Shown here one piece after another: positions 24,962 through 34,243 of a stretch of DNA of 64,000 nt (position 1 is the stretch's first letter; every line of letters starts with the position of its first letter). The stretch is from UBA4644 sp900555855. Its GTDB lineage: Bacteria; Bacillota; Clostridia; Oscillospirales; Butyricicoccaceae. The notes below the pieces were generated by a model. That model searched no databases, had not been told where the DNA came from, and was given only the letters and a program-made list of their open reading frames with translations. The stretch lies in assembly GCA_052289195.1 (NCBI GenBank), contig DAWAJD010000003.1:1-64000 (forward strand), read 5' to 3'. Position numbers and translations under genes: made by a program.

Positions 24962-26887
24962 ATGAGCAAGAAGCAGAAAAAGACGCTGATCCGGATCCTC
25001 ATTGCAGCGGCGCTGACCCTGGGGCTGCACTTTGTGCCGGCGATCCCCGTGGGCAGCCGCATCCCCGTCCTCACCCAGAGCGACGGCGCAGGCGGTTTTG
25101 TGCTCAGCGCCTGGCTCCTCTATCTGGCGCCCTATCTCATCGCGGGCTATGATGTTCTGCTGGGGGCCGTCCACGGCATTGCCGGCGGTCAGGTGTTTGA
25201 CGAAAACTTCCTGATGGCCGTGGCTACCGTTGGCGCCATGGCCGTGGGCGACACCGCCGAGGCCGTGGCCGTCATGGTCTTTTATCAGACCGGCGAGCTG
25301 TTCCAGAGCTATGCCGTGGGCAAGAGCCGCAAGAGCATCTCCGATCTGATGGACATCCGGCCGGATTCCGCCTGTCTGGAAACGCCGGAGGGCGAGCAGA
25401 CCGTGGATCCGGACGAGGTCCCTGTGGGCAGCATCATCGTGGTGCGCCCCGGCGAGCGGGTGCCGCTGGACGGCATTGTGGAGGAAGGCTCCTCCGCGCT
25501 GAACACCAGCGCCCTCACCGGCGAGAGCGTGCCCCGGGATGTTTCTGCAGGTGACAGCGTCATCTCCGGCTGCGTCAACATGACGGGCCTGCTGCGCGTC
25601 CGCACCACCAAGCCCTATGGCGAGAGCACCGTCTCCCGTATTCTGGAGCTGGTGGAGAACTCCTCCATGAAAAAAGCCCGCTCCGAGCGGTTCATTACCC
25701 GGTTCGCCCGGATCTATACCCCGGCCGTCTGCGGCGGCGCGCTGGCGCTGGCGGTCCTGCCGCCGCTGGCGCTGCTGCTCTCCGGCGGCGCGCCCCAGTG
25801 GAGCACCTGGATCTACCGCGCTTTGTCCTTCCTGGTCATCAGCTGCCCCTGCGCCCTGGTGATCTCCATCCCCCTGAGCTTTTTCGGCGGCATCGGCGGC
25901 GCTTCCGCCCGGGGCATCCTGGTAAAGGGCTCCAACGATCTGGAGACGCTGGCCCGCTGCAGCTGCGTGGTCTTTGACAAGACCGGCACGCTCACCGAGG
26001 GCGTCTTCCGCGTGCAGAAGGCCTGTGCCGCCGCCGGCGCTTCAGAGGCGGAGGTGCTGGAGCAGGCGGCGCTGGCCGAGCAATATTCCAACCATCCCAT
26101 CAGCCGCTGTCTGCGGGAGAGCTGGGGCGGCGATCCTGCCGCTCATTCCGTCACCGATGTGCAGGAGATCGCCGGCGAGGGCGTCGCCGCGCAGGTAGAC
26201 GGTCATTCCGTGGCCGCCGGCAACCGGAAGCTCATGACCCGGCTGGGTCTGCAGGCGGAGGAGCTGGAGGGCGGCACGCAGGTCTTTGTGGCCCGGGACG
26301 GCGTCTATCTTGGCTGTGTGATCATTGCGGATCAGCCCAAGGAAGGCTCTAAAGACGCCATTGCGGCGCTGAAGCGCCGGGGCGTGCGCAAGACCGTCAT
26401 GCTCACCGGCGACCGGGAAGCCGCCGCCCGTCCGGTGGCCCAGGCGCTGGGCGTAGATCAGATGTTTGCAGGGCTTCTGCCCCAGCAGAAGGTGGAGCAG
26501 GTGGAGGCTCTGCTGCAGAGCCAGCCCAAGGGCGAGAGCCTTGCCTTCGTGGGCGACGGCGTCAACGACGCGCCGGTGCTTTCCCGGGCGGATGTGGGCG
26601 TCGCCATGGGCGCCATGGGCTCCGACGCCGCCATCGAGGCTGCCGATGTGGTCCTGATGGACGATGACCCCCGGAAGCTCCCCCTGGCCATGGCCATTGC
26701 CCGCCGCACGGAGGGCATCGTCCGGCAGAACATCGTCTTCGCGCTGGCGGTGAAGGCCGTCTGTCTGGTGCTGACGGCGCTGGGCAAGACCAATATGTGG
26801 TGGGCCATCTTTGCCGATGTGGGCGTGATGGTGCTGGCCGTACTCAACGCCACCCGCGCCCTTTATACCAAGGATCTGGAGGGCTGA
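24962..26887 (+). CDS. P1B-type heavy-metal exporting ATPase (Cd/Zn/Pb class)
   Basis: 641 residues. Membrane helices at the N-terminal part; actuator domain with SALTGESVP; the metal-binding helix motif CPC (Cys295, Cys297); phosphorylation site DKTGTLTEG (Asp339); the hinge GDGVNDAPVLSRADVGVAMG; and a C-terminal helix pair with KTNMWWAIFADVGVMVLAVLNATR. The CPC class and the C-terminal NxxxxKxxxxxxxxxxxx-D-x-G pattern (Asp in FADVG) fit P1B-2 pumps for Cd2+, Zn2+ or Pb2+ rather than copper. No N-terminal HMA domain: the gene before it supplies one. It exports metal at the cost of ATP. The operon ends with a strong terminator. Confidence 0.92.
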   Translation: MSKKQKKTLIRILIAAALTLGLHFVPAIPVGSRIPVLTQSDGAGGFVLSAWLLYLAPYLIAGYDVLLGAVHGIAGGQVFDENFLMAVATVGAMAVGDTAEAVAVMVFYQTGELFQSYAVGKSRKSISDLMDIRPDSACLETPEGEQTVDPDEVPVGSIIVVRPGERVPLDGIVEEGSSALNTSALTGESVPRDVSAGDSVISGCVNMTGLLRVRTTKPYGESTVSRILELVENSSMKKARSERFITRFARIYTPAVCGGALALAVLPPLALLLSGGAPQWSTWIYRALSFLVISCPCALVISIPLSFFGGIGGASARGILVKGSNDLETLARCSCVVFDKTGTLTEGVFRVQKACAAAGASEAEVLEQAALAEQYSNHPISRCLRESWGGDPAAHSVTDVQEIAGEGVAAQVDGHSVAAGNRKLMTRLGLQAEELEGGTQVFVARDGVYLGCVIIADQPKEGSKDAIAALKRRGVRKTVMLTGDREAAARPVAQALGVDQMFAGLLPQQKVEQVEALLQSQPKGESLAFVGDGVNDAPVLSRADVGVAMGAMGSDAAIEAADVVLMDDDPRKLPLAMAIARRTEGIVRQNIVFALAVKAVCLVLTALGKTNMWWAIFADVGVMVLAVLNATRALYTKDLEG

Positions 26888-26903
26888 AAAGGCCCGGATC
26901 ACT

Positions 26904-26943
26904 GCCGCCGCAGGGAACACCTCTCCCCTGCGGCGGCCTTTTT
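26904..26943 (+). terminator. Terminator of the metal operon
   Basis: A 12-base GC stem (GCCGCCGCAGGG at 26904-26915 with its complement at 26926-26937), followed by a T run to 26943. Confidence 0.88.
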
Positions 26944-26998
26944 GTTTCTGAAATTTTGCTTTTTCCTGGATCTTCCTGTTTCCCCCGCGGGAAAAGCG

Positions 26999-27007
26999 TG
27001 GTATAAT
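26999..27007 (+). promoter_or_regulatory. Extended -10 promoter of the GH25/SLH gene
   Basis: TG at 26999-27000, one base and TATAAT (27002-27007). The -35 region is weak. Confidence 0.55.
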
Positions 27008-27057
27008 TCAAGCTATATTGACAAAAAGCGACTGTTTTTCCGGAGAAAGGAACCGCC

Positions 27058-28428
27058 ATGAAAAAGCTTCGCATCGTTTCCCTGCTGTTATGTATCCTGC
27101 TGCTCCTGCCCGGCGCCGCATGGGCGGAGGAGACCGGGACCGGCTTTCCGGATGTGCCCGCCGACGCCTGGTATGCCTTTTATGTCCGGGAGCTGGCGGC
27201 CCGGGGTGTGGTCGCCGGCTATCCGGACGGCACCTTCGGCCCGGAGGATCAGGTGAGCTGGGGCATGGCGCTGAAGCTGCTCCTGCTGGCGGCCGGCTGG
27301 CCGGAGCAGGAGACCGACGAAAACGGCTGGGCCGGCGGCTATCTGCGCTTTGCCGGCGATCAGGGCTGGCTGAGCGATCTGCAGATCCAGTCGCTGGATC
27401 TGCCCATCACCCGGCTGGAGACCGCGCTTTTAGCGGCCCGGGCGCTGGGGCTTTCGCCGCTGGAGGGGACGAGCCCCTTTGCAGACTGTTCTGACGGAGC
27501 GCTGCTGGCGCTGGCAGAGCAGGGGATCCTGGAGGGCGTCCGGCAGGACGGCGTGCTGTTCTATCTGCCGGAGGACCTGCTGACCCGCAGCCAGATCAGC
27601 GCCATCGTCTGGCGGCAGCTCCGCTGGAAGGACGCCCATCCGGAGGCGCCCACCGGCGGCGACCCAAAAGCGGAAACGCCGGCAGAATCGACGCAAGCAC
27701 CTAAGATCCTTTATCGGGAAGAGCTTTTGGATGTGTGGGAGGGCGTACCTGTGAATACTTATCAAGCAGAATCCTTTTATCTGGAGAATGGCCGGATGCA
27801 GACCCATGACGAAGGGCTGCGGCTGGTACAGGGCATCGATGTTTCCGCCCATCAGGGCGTCATCGACTGGAAGCAGGTGGCGGGAGACGGCGTGGAATTC
27901 GCCATCCTCCGGGCCGGCTACCGGGGCTATACCGTGGGAAATGTCAAGGAAGACAAGATGTTTTCGCTGAACCTTTCCGGAGCAAAGAAGGAGGGGCTTT
28001 CCGTGGGCGTTTACTTCTTCTCTCAGGCCATCACGCCGGCCGAGGCGCTGGAGGAGGCCGAGCTTGTGCTGAAGCTGCTGGACGGCTGCCCGCTGGAGCT
28101 GCCGGTGGTCTATGACTGGGAAAACATCAACGACAAGGACGCCCGCACCAAAGGTCTGGATCAGGAGACTCTGACCGCCTGTGCCCGCGCCTTCTGCGAC
28201 CGGGTGGCCCAGGCGGGCTATCAGCCCATGCTCTATGTGATCCAGCACTGGGCCTATAAGCGCTACGACCTGAGCCGGCTGGCAGACATCCCCCTCTGGT
28301 TCGCCCAGTATCAGGAGCAGCCGGACTTCTACTATGATTTCAAGCTCTGGCAATACACCTCCAAGGGCTCTGTCCGGGGCATCCAGGGCAATGTGGACCG
28401 GGATGTGCTGCTGCTGAGAACCAACTGA
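27058..28428 (+). CDS. Wall-bound GH25 muramidase with SLH domains
   Basis: 456 residues. Signal peptide (cleavage after AWA). SLH-type repeats fill about 30-200 (FPDVPADAWYAFYVRELAARG as the first). A linker rich in Ala, Glu and Thr follows, then a GH25 lysozyme domain (about 250-456) beginning GIDVSAHQGVIDWKQVA (Asp261) and carrying the catalytic D-x-E (Asp353, Glu355 in YDWEN). GH25 cleaves the MurNAc-GlcNAc bond of peptidoglycan, so this enzyme may remodel the wall from outside. Signal peptide, SLH anchoring and lysozyme activity fit together. It has its own promoter and a terminator. Confidence 0.92.
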   Translation: MKKLRIVSLLLCILLLLPGAAWAEETGTGFPDVPADAWYAFYVRELAARGVVAGYPDGTFGPEDQVSWGMALKLLLLAAGWPEQETDENGWAGGYLRFAGDQGWLSDLQIQSLDLPITRLETALLAARALGLSPLEGTSPFADCSDGALLALAEQGILEGVRQDGVLFYLPEDLLTRSQISAIVWRQLRWKDAHPEAPTGGDPKAETPAESTQAPKILYREELLDVWEGVPVNTYQAESFYLENGRMQTHDEGLRLVQGIDVSAHQGVIDWKQVAGDGVEFAILRAGYRGYTVGNVKEDKMFSLNLSGAKKEGLSVGVYFFSQAITPAEALEEAELVLKLLDGCPLELPVVYDWENINDKDARTKGLDQETLTACARAFCDRVAQAGYQPMLYVIQHWAYKRYDLSRLADIPLWFAQYQEQPDFYYDFKLWQYTSKGSVRGIQGNVDRDVLLLRTN

Positions 28429-28441
28429 ACCGTCGCCATAC

Positions 28442-28476
28442 AAAAAACCGCCCCGGCACCTGCCGGGGCGGTTTTT
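28442..28476. terminator. Bidirectional terminator between convergent genes
   Basis: A 9-base stem (CCGCCCCGG at 28448-28456 with its complement at 28463-28471) flanked by A and T runs on both sides. It serves the GH25 gene and the convergent membrane gene. Confidence 0.9.
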
Positions 28477-28493
28477 GACTGATTGGGATGGGT

Positions 28494-29339
28494 TTATTTT
28501 TTGTCCTTCACGGTCTCGGGCATATGCTTTTCCACATGGCCCCGGGCGCGCTCCAGCACATGGCGCAGGCCGGTGAGCACTTCGTTGTGCTCCGTCAGCC
28601 GCAGCTCGGGGAAGCTCCGGAGCATACGCCGCTGCTGGAAGTTCAGACGGCTGTGCAGCGCCATATAATCCTCCTGCAGGGCCTCGTAGCCGGGAAGCTC
28701 CTTCAGGCGGTCTGCCGCCGCTTCCTGCCGCTGCCGCAGCGCCGCATAGGCGGGAGATTCCTTCAGGCGGGCTTCCAGCTCCGCCTTGCGCTGCTGCAGG
28801 ATGGCCTCATATTCCGCAAAGACGCCGCTGGTGCCCCGCATGCCCCGGAGGGTCACGACATAGTCGCTGACGAAGGCCGCCAGCAGCAGCCCCGCGATCC
28901 AATGCAGCGCAGGCTGGGGGATCCGGTCCGTCAGGCTCTTCACCGCCGGATGGATCCAGAGCACCAGCACCATGGAAAACAGGCCGAACACCGTGGCCCC
29001 CAGCAGGCAGACCCGGCCGTTGAGATTGCCGAAGCGCTTGGAATAATCCCACCAGCGGGCGTGGAACAGCTTTTCCATCAGCCAGGAGGTGAAATATTCC
29101 AGCGAGCAGGTCAGCAGCGCGCCCAGGAAAAACAGCGCCGCAGGGTTTTTGAGCCGCCCCAGCACCAGCAGGATCAACACTGCGCCGGATCCGTAAATGG
29201 GGCAATAGGGCCCGTTGAGAAAGCCGCGGTTGATCAGCTTTTTGTGGCCGACGGAACAAATGATGCATTCATAGACCCAGCCGCAAAAGCTGTAGATCAT
29301 CAGCCAGAGATACCAGGTCTCAAGCTCGGTCAATCGCAT
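28494..29339 (-). CDS. CmpB-type putative ABC-transporter membrane protein
   Basis: 281 residues with the family signature of the putative ABC-transporter type IV permeases: SFCGWVYECIICSVGHKKLINRGF..., then GPYCPIYGSGAVLIL and ALLTCSLEYFTSWLMEKLF. About five membrane helices fill residues 1-160. The C-terminal part (about 165-281) is a Lys/Arg/Glu/Leu-rich cytoplasmic coiled coil. No ATPase gene is next to it, so its status as a transporter is doubtful. It lies 36 bases behind the coiled-coil secreted protein and probably shares its transcript. Confidence 0.8.
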   Translation of the reverse strand: MRLTELETWYLWLMIYSFCGWVYECIICSVGHKKLINRGFLNGPYCPIYGSGAVLILLVLGRLKNPAALFFLGALLTCSLEYFTSWLMEKLFHARWWDYSKRFGNLNGRVCLLGATVFGLFSMVLVLWIHPAVKSLTDRIPQPALHWIAGLLLAAFVSDYVVTLRGMRGTSGVFAEYEAILQQRKAELEARLKESPAYAALRQRQEAAADRLKELPGYEALQEDYMALHSRLNFQQRRMLRSFPELRLTEHNEVLTGLRHVLERARGHVEKHMPETVKDKK

Positions 29340-29375
29340 GGGGGATCTCTCCTTTTTTTGCTTTTCAGTTGCTTT

Positions 29376-31370
29376 TCAGTCGTTTTCCTGTGCTTCGATG
29401 GCTTCCATCCGATAGATAAAGCGCACCTGAGAAGGCATATCCTCCGCGTCGCCGGAGAAGCTGCGGTAATTCTGTGCCGCTTCCCGGATGGCCTTCAGCC
29501 GGCTGCTCAGCTGCCCCAGGTCGCCGCCCAGCGCGTCTGCCAGCTTCTGAATGCCCTCCTCCCGGAACTGCCGCAGGCCGTCGGAAAGCTCCATGGAGCC
29601 GTCCCGCAGACGGGTCACGCCGTCGGTCAGCGCCGGCAGGCTGCTCTGCAGCTGCGCGGCTCCGTCTCTGGCCTGGGCGACGCCCGCCGTATAAGCCAGC
29701 AGGCCCTGATAGAAGCTCTGATAGCTGTCCAGCTGCTCCTTCAGGCTGCGGATCGACTGTGCGCCGGCAGAGGCCTGCTCTGCGGCGGACCGAATCTGGC
29801 TCTGAATCTCCTCCGACTGCAGGTTTTCCTCCACCAGCTCCGCCATGGTCTGCTCCGTTTTCTGCCCCATCAGGGCGCGGATCTCATCGCTTTCCATTTT
29901 AGCGGCTTTCGTCTGGGAAATCAAGCCCTTTATCGTCTCCGAGGCCATCTGCGCCTTCAGCGCCGCCTGAAGCTGCTCCTGCTGCTTCTGGGGGATGGCG
30001 CCGGCGGCTGTGCCGGCATCATAGGCCTCCTCCGTCAGGCCGGCGGCAGAAAGCACCTGCTGCCAGACCTGCTGCTCCACGGCCTGCTCCACCTGGGCCG
30101 CCACCTGCTGCTCCACGGCCTGTTCCACTGCCGCAGAGACCTGCTCCTGCTGGGCCGCCACAGCGGCTTCGATCTTTTTCCGGGCTTCGCTCTGTGCATA
30201 GGCTGAGGCGCCGTCCAGCTGCTGCAGCAGGCTCTCCAGCACCTGGCTGTAATTGTCCACGGTCAGCTCCGGCACGGTCAGGCCGGAGGTCTGCAGCTGG
30301 CTGTTGGCCGCGGCGATCAGCGACTCAAACACCTGCTTTGCGCCGCCGTTGAGCTGGCTGTTGTGGGCAGTGAGCTCGTTCAGGCCCTGACAGAGCCGGT
30401 CCACGCCGTCGATCAGCTGCTGAGAGCTGTCCAGCAGGGTGCAAAGGCCATCGTAAAGCTGAGAGGAACCGTCCATCAGCTGGTCCATGGCGTCGGTCAT
30501 GCGGCCGATGCCGTCGGTAAGCTCTCCCAGTTCCAGCTTTTCCAGAGTCTCGTCGTCCAGCTGGTCAAACAGGCCGGAGGAAGCCACCGTGACGGCGGTC
30601 GCCAGCGAAAAATCCTTCACATCCGCTTCGATCTCCACATAGTCCGGGATGTCCAGCCGGTCCTTTTCCATGGCCAGATCCTCCTGCAGGCCCGGGAAGG
30701 CAACGCCCACCACGGCGGTATGGCTGCCGTCGCAGAAAAGCTTGCCGTTGGAGACGGTCACATTGGTGAACCGGTCGCTGTCCAGCAGAAGGCCGGTGAG
30801 CATGGCGAAGGGGACATAGATCTTCTCCTCCGTGCCGTCGATCTCCACCATCTCATACTGGCGGTTTTCATAATCAAAGCGAATGGTCACATGGCCGCTC
30901 TTGCCGGCGATCTGGCCGGGCGTGACGGTCTGGCCATCCATCTGATAGGTGACCGTCATGTCCACCGGGAGGGCCTTTTCGATGCTGCCCTGATAATAAA
31001 GGTCCTGTCCCTGCGCGTCCCAGACCCGGGCGTTGTCCTGCCCCAGCGTATAGGTGGCGCTGCCCTTGACGGCCTCCACCTGTGAAAGCTCCGAGCGCTC
31101 CTCCACCTGCGCGGCGGCAAGCCCGTTCTGGATCCAGTCGCTGACGATGATCTGACGGACGCTGCCGTCGGTATTGGCGATGACATAGACGGTCTCGTCC
31201 CGGCGCAGGGCTTTTTCCGTCTCCGGGCCGGCCTCCATCACCCGGGGCGCTTCTTCCGCCGTCTGCGGCGCGGCAGGACGGTTGGCGGCGTAGATGCCCA
31301 CGCCCGCGGCGCTGCCGGCCACGGCCAGCGCAAGGCCCAAAGCGGCGATCTGTTTTTTCCGGATATTCAT
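29376..31370 (-). CDS. Secreted coiled-coil partner protein of an MMPL transporter
   Basis: 664 residues. An N-terminal signal anchor (residues about 10-29), a beta-rich domain with VDMTVTYQMDGQTVTPGQIAGKSG-like sequence (about 130-250), then a long Gln/Ala/Glu-rich coiled coil (about 290-640) with repeated heptads. Such YhgE/Pip-like or SMC-like extracellular coiled-coil proteins are usually encoded beside MMPL transporters, as here, and may act as periplasmic-type channel or assembly partners. I do not recognise an enzyme motif. The C terminus lacks a second membrane helix. Its start lies 15 bases after the MMPL stop. Confidence 0.65.
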   Translation of the reverse strand: MNIRKKQIAALGLALAVAGSAAGVGIYAANRPAAPQTAEEAPRVMEAGPETEKALRRDETVYVIANTDGSVRQIIVSDWIQNGLAAAQVEERSELSQVEAVKGSATYTLGQDNARVWDAQGQDLYYQGSIEKALPVDMTVTYQMDGQTVTPGQIAGKSGHVTIRFDYENRQYEMVEIDGTEEKIYVPFAMLTGLLLDSDRFTNVTVSNGKLFCDGSHTAVVGVAFPGLQEDLAMEKDRLDIPDYVEIEADVKDFSLATAVTVASSGLFDQLDDETLEKLELGELTDGIGRMTDAMDQLMDGSSQLYDGLCTLLDSSQQLIDGVDRLCQGLNELTAHNSQLNGGAKQVFESLIAAANSQLQTSGLTVPELTVDNYSQVLESLLQQLDGASAYAQSEARKKIEAAVAAQQEQVSAAVEQAVEQQVAAQVEQAVEQQVWQQVLSAAGLTEEAYDAGTAAGAIPQKQQEQLQAALKAQMASETIKGLISQTKAAKMESDEIRALMGQKTEQTMAELVEENLQSEEIQSQIRSAAEQASAGAQSIRSLKEQLDSYQSFYQGLLAYTAGVAQARDGAAQLQSSLPALTDGVTRLRDGSMELSDGLRQFREEGIQKLADALGGDLGQLSSRLKAIREAAQNYRSFSGDAEDMPSQVRFIYRMEAIEAQEND

Positions 31371-31385
31371 AAGCTCAAATCCTCC

Positions 31386-33470
31386 TCAGACAGTTTCTTT
31401 CTTGGCTCCAGGCTTCATGCCCCGGGTGGTCCTGCAAACGATGCCATCACACAGGATCAGCAGCGCAGGCAGCATCAGCAGCACCAGAACCACGCTGATC
31501 AGCGCGCCCCGGGCCATGAGCATACACATGGAGCTGACGATATCGATATTGGAATAGACGGCCACGCCGAAGGTTGCTGCAAACAGGCCAAAGCCGCTGA
31601 CCAGGATCGACGGCGCGGAGGTCTGCAGCGCGATGCCCACGGCTTCCCTCTTGTCCCGTCCGGCGGCGCGCTCCGTCTTGTAGCGGGTGGTCATCAGGAT
31701 CGCATAGTCCACCGTGGCGCCCAGCTGAATGGTGCTGATGCAGATGGGCGCGATGAAGGGCAGCGACTGGCCCAGATAATGGGGCAGGCCCAGATTGATG
31801 AACACGGCCAGCTCAATGACGGCGATCAGGATGAAGGGCAGGGACAGGCTCTTTTCCACCAGGGCAATGATCAGGAAGATGGCCGCGATGGAAACGGCGT
31901 TGACCACCTGGAAATCATGGCCGGTGGTATCGATCATGTCCTTCATGCAGGGGGCTTCGCCGATGAGCATGCCCTGCGGATCATAGCGCTTCAGAATGGC
32001 GTTCAGATCCTCCACCTGACGGCCCACCGCGTCGCTGGCGACCTTATATTCGGAGTTGATGAGCATCAGCTCCCAGTTGTCGCTCTTCAGAATGGAGCGG
32101 ACGGAATCCGGCAGGATCTCCTCCGGCACCAGCGGCCCCACGACGCTTTCCAGTCCAAGGACATATTTCACGCCCTCCACCTGTTCCATTTCCGTCAGCA
32201 TCTGCTCCGTGCTCCGCCGGGGCAGCTGGGCGCTGACCAGCAGCATGTGGGTGGAGGCGATATTGAACTCCTCGGAGAGCTTGCTGTTGGCGATGACATA
32301 TTCCATATCCTCCGGCAGGCACTGGCCCATGTCGTAATAAACCTCATCGTTGGTCTTTGCATAGCCGGAATAGGCCGGCCAGATCAGCAGAGCGAAGAGT
32401 ACCAGAAGCAGAGGGAATGCCTTGCATATTGCCTTGGAAAAGCCGCGCATATCCGGGATCAGGGACCGATGGCGGGTCCTCTGCAGGGGCTTATCCAGCA
32501 GCAGGATCAGCGCGGGCAGCAGGGTCACACAGCCAACAACACCCAGCACCACGCCCTTTGCCATCACCAAGCCCAGATCCCGGCCCAGGGTGAAGGACAT
32601 GAAGCACAGGGCGGCAAAGCCTGCCACGGTGGTGATGGAGCTGCCCAGCACAGAGGAAAAGGTCCGGCAGATGGCCTGGGCCATGGCCTGCTGATGATCA
32701 TCCGTATGGACCAGCTGCTCATTGTAGCTGTGCCACAGGAAGATGGAGTAATCCATGGTGACGGCCAGCTGCAGCACTGAGGCCAGCGCCTTGGTGATAT
32801 AGGAGATCTCGCCGAAAAACCAGTTGCTGCCCAGATTCAACAGGATGGAAACGCCGATGCTGGCCAGAAACACAAAGGGCACCAGCCAGCCGTCCAGCAG
32901 CAGCATCATGGCAGCACAGGCGCAGGCTACGGCCAGCGCCACATAGACGGGCTCCTCCTGCTCACACAGGTCCTTCAGGTCGGTGACCAGCGCCGACATA
33001 CCGGAAACGAAGCACTGTCTGCCGCAGATGCTCCGGATCTCCCGGATGGCGTCCATGGTCACATCCGCAGAGGTGGCAGAATCAAAAAACACAGCCATCA
33101 TGGTGGCGTTTTCCGTATTGAAGGCATCGTAAAGCTTTTTCGGCAGCATTTCCATAGGGATGGAGAGATCCGCTACAGAATCGTACCAGAGCACGGTCTC
33201 CACATGCTCCACCTGCTGAAGCTTTTCCTTCAGCGCCGCCACATCCCGCCGGGGCATATCCTCCACGACAATGAAGGAGAAGGCCCCCTTGCCAAAGTCG
33301 TCCATCAGGGCGTTTTGCCCGATGACCGTATCCATATCCTCCGGCAGATAATCCAGCATATCATAGTTAATCCTTGTGTTTTGCATCCCGATGGCCGTCG
33401 GGATCAGCAGCAGCATGCAAAGCACAAGGATCAGAATCCGATGTTTTACGATGGCGTTTGCCATATGCAT
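31386..33470 (-). CDS. MMPL/RND-superfamily transporter with sterol-sensing-type domains
   Basis: 694 residues in two similar halves. Each half has one N-terminal membrane helix, a large extracellular loop and five or six grouped helices (for example VTMDYSIFLWHSYNE in the first half; GATVDYAILMTTRYKTERAAG in the second, the D-Y motif of MMPL proteins). These proteins use the proton gradient to export lipids or other hydrophobic molecules. The start ATG at 33470 is 9 bases from AGGA, 5 bases behind the DUF308 stop. With the downstream coiled-coil protein it looks like an export pair. Confidence 0.88.
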   Translation of the reverse strand: MHMANAIVKHRILILVLCMLLLIPTAIGMQNTRINYDMLDYLPEDMDTVIGQNALMDDFGKGAFSFIVVEDMPRRDVAALKEKLQQVEHVETVLWYDSVADLSIPMEMLPKKLYDAFNTENATMMAVFFDSATSADVTMDAIREIRSICGRQCFVSGMSALVTDLKDLCEQEEPVYVALAVACACAAMMLLLDGWLVPFVFLASIGVSILLNLGSNWFFGEISYITKALASVLQLAVTMDYSIFLWHSYNEQLVHTDDHQQAMAQAICRTFSSVLGSSITTVAGFAALCFMSFTLGRDLGLVMAKGVVLGVVGCVTLLPALILLLDKPLQRTRHRSLIPDMRGFSKAICKAFPLLLVLFALLIWPAYSGYAKTNDEVYYDMGQCLPEDMEYVIANSKLSEEFNIASTHMLLVSAQLPRRSTEQMLTEMEQVEGVKYVLGLESVVGPLVPEEILPDSVRSILKSDNWELMLINSEYKVASDAVGRQVEDLNAILKRYDPQGMLIGEAPCMKDMIDTTGHDFQVVNAVSIAAIFLIIALVEKSLSLPFILIAVIELAVFINLGLPHYLGQSLPFIAPICISTIQLGATVDYAILMTTRYKTERAAGRDKREAVGIALQTSAPSILVSGFGLFAATFGVAVYSNIDIVSSMCMLMARGALISVVLVLLMLPALLILCDGIVCRTTRGMKPGAKKETV

Positions 33471-33475
33471 TGCGA

Positions 33476-34081
33476 TCAGTCCTTTCCAATCTCGCGATAT
33501 TCTACATCAATGGCTTCCGTGGTGTCCGGCTTCTGGTGGGGGACGATCTTCACGGTGCAGATCGCCACGCAGAGGTTCAGCGCCCCGTCCAGAAACAGCG
33601 CCAGCCCCAGCAGCATGGTCAGAAGCCGCGTGCCCGCATCCGGCAGGAAGATCATCACCGCGCCGACTGCGCCGGTGAGCACGGCCACGATCAGGATCAG
33701 CAGCCAGCTCCGGATGCCGAAGCGGCGGGAATCTATGGCGATCTGGATCTTGAACAGGCCGTCTGCCAGCACGGGGATGCCCAGCAGGACGCAGAAAAAG
33801 CTCATGGTCCCCTCCGGCCAGGCCAGACCGACGGCGCCCAGCGCAAGGAACAGGATGCCGAAGGCCAGGTCATACTGAAAGGCCAGCCGGTACAGATCCC
33901 GGGAAAAATAGCCCACCAGCTTGACCGCGCCGAACAGGATCATCCCAACGCCCATGGCGCGGCCGATCCAGGGCACAAAGCTCCCCGGCAGGAAAAACAG
34001 CACCGCTCCCAGCGCGCAGAACAGCGCCGAAAGCACGATATAGCCGGTCTTTGCCAGCTTCATCGGTACGACAGATCTCAT
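33476..34081 (-). CDS. HdeD/DUF308-family membrane protein
   Basis: 201 residues with six hydrophobic helices in tandem pairs, as in HdeD proteins (GRAMGVGMILFGAVKL and FAQYDLAFGILFLALGAV-like segments). A short hydrophilic C terminus (PHQKPDTTEAIDVEYREIGKD). I moved the start to ATG 34081, with AAGGGAG 8 bases before it; the longer frame lacks any site. A TATAAT lies upstream at 34136-34141. HdeD is an acid-stress protein in enterobacteria; here it heads the MMPL operon, so it may be a helper of that transporter (inference). Confidence 0.8.
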   Translation of the reverse strand: MRSVVPMKLAKTGYIVLSALFCALGAVLFFLPGSFVPWIGRAMGVGMILFGAVKLVGYFSRDLYRLAFQYDLAFGILFLALGAVGLAWPEGTMSFFCVLLGIPVLADGLFKIQIAIDSRRFGIRSWLLILIVAVLTGAVGAVMIFLPDAGTRLLTMLLGLALFLDGALNLCVAICTVKIVPHQKPDTTEAIDVEYREIGKD

Positions 34082-34169
34082 GATCGCAGCTCCCTTCCGC
34101 GGCCCGGCCTGTGCCGGCCCGCTTTCCATGCTTTGATTATAATCTCCTGCCGCCGGCCGGGCCATGGAC

Positions 34170-34205
34170 AAACAAAGCCCGCTGTCTCAATTTCAGACAG
34201 CGGGC
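34170..34205 (-). terminator. Terminator of the tetR gene
   Basis: An 11-base stem (GCCCGCTGTCT at 34177-34187 and its complement at 34195-34205); on the minus strand it is followed by TTTGTTTGT. It separates tetR from the MMPL operon. Confidence 0.8.
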
Positions 34206-34243
34206 AAAAAATATCTGATTTTTGGGCAGACGGGCAGAATTGC

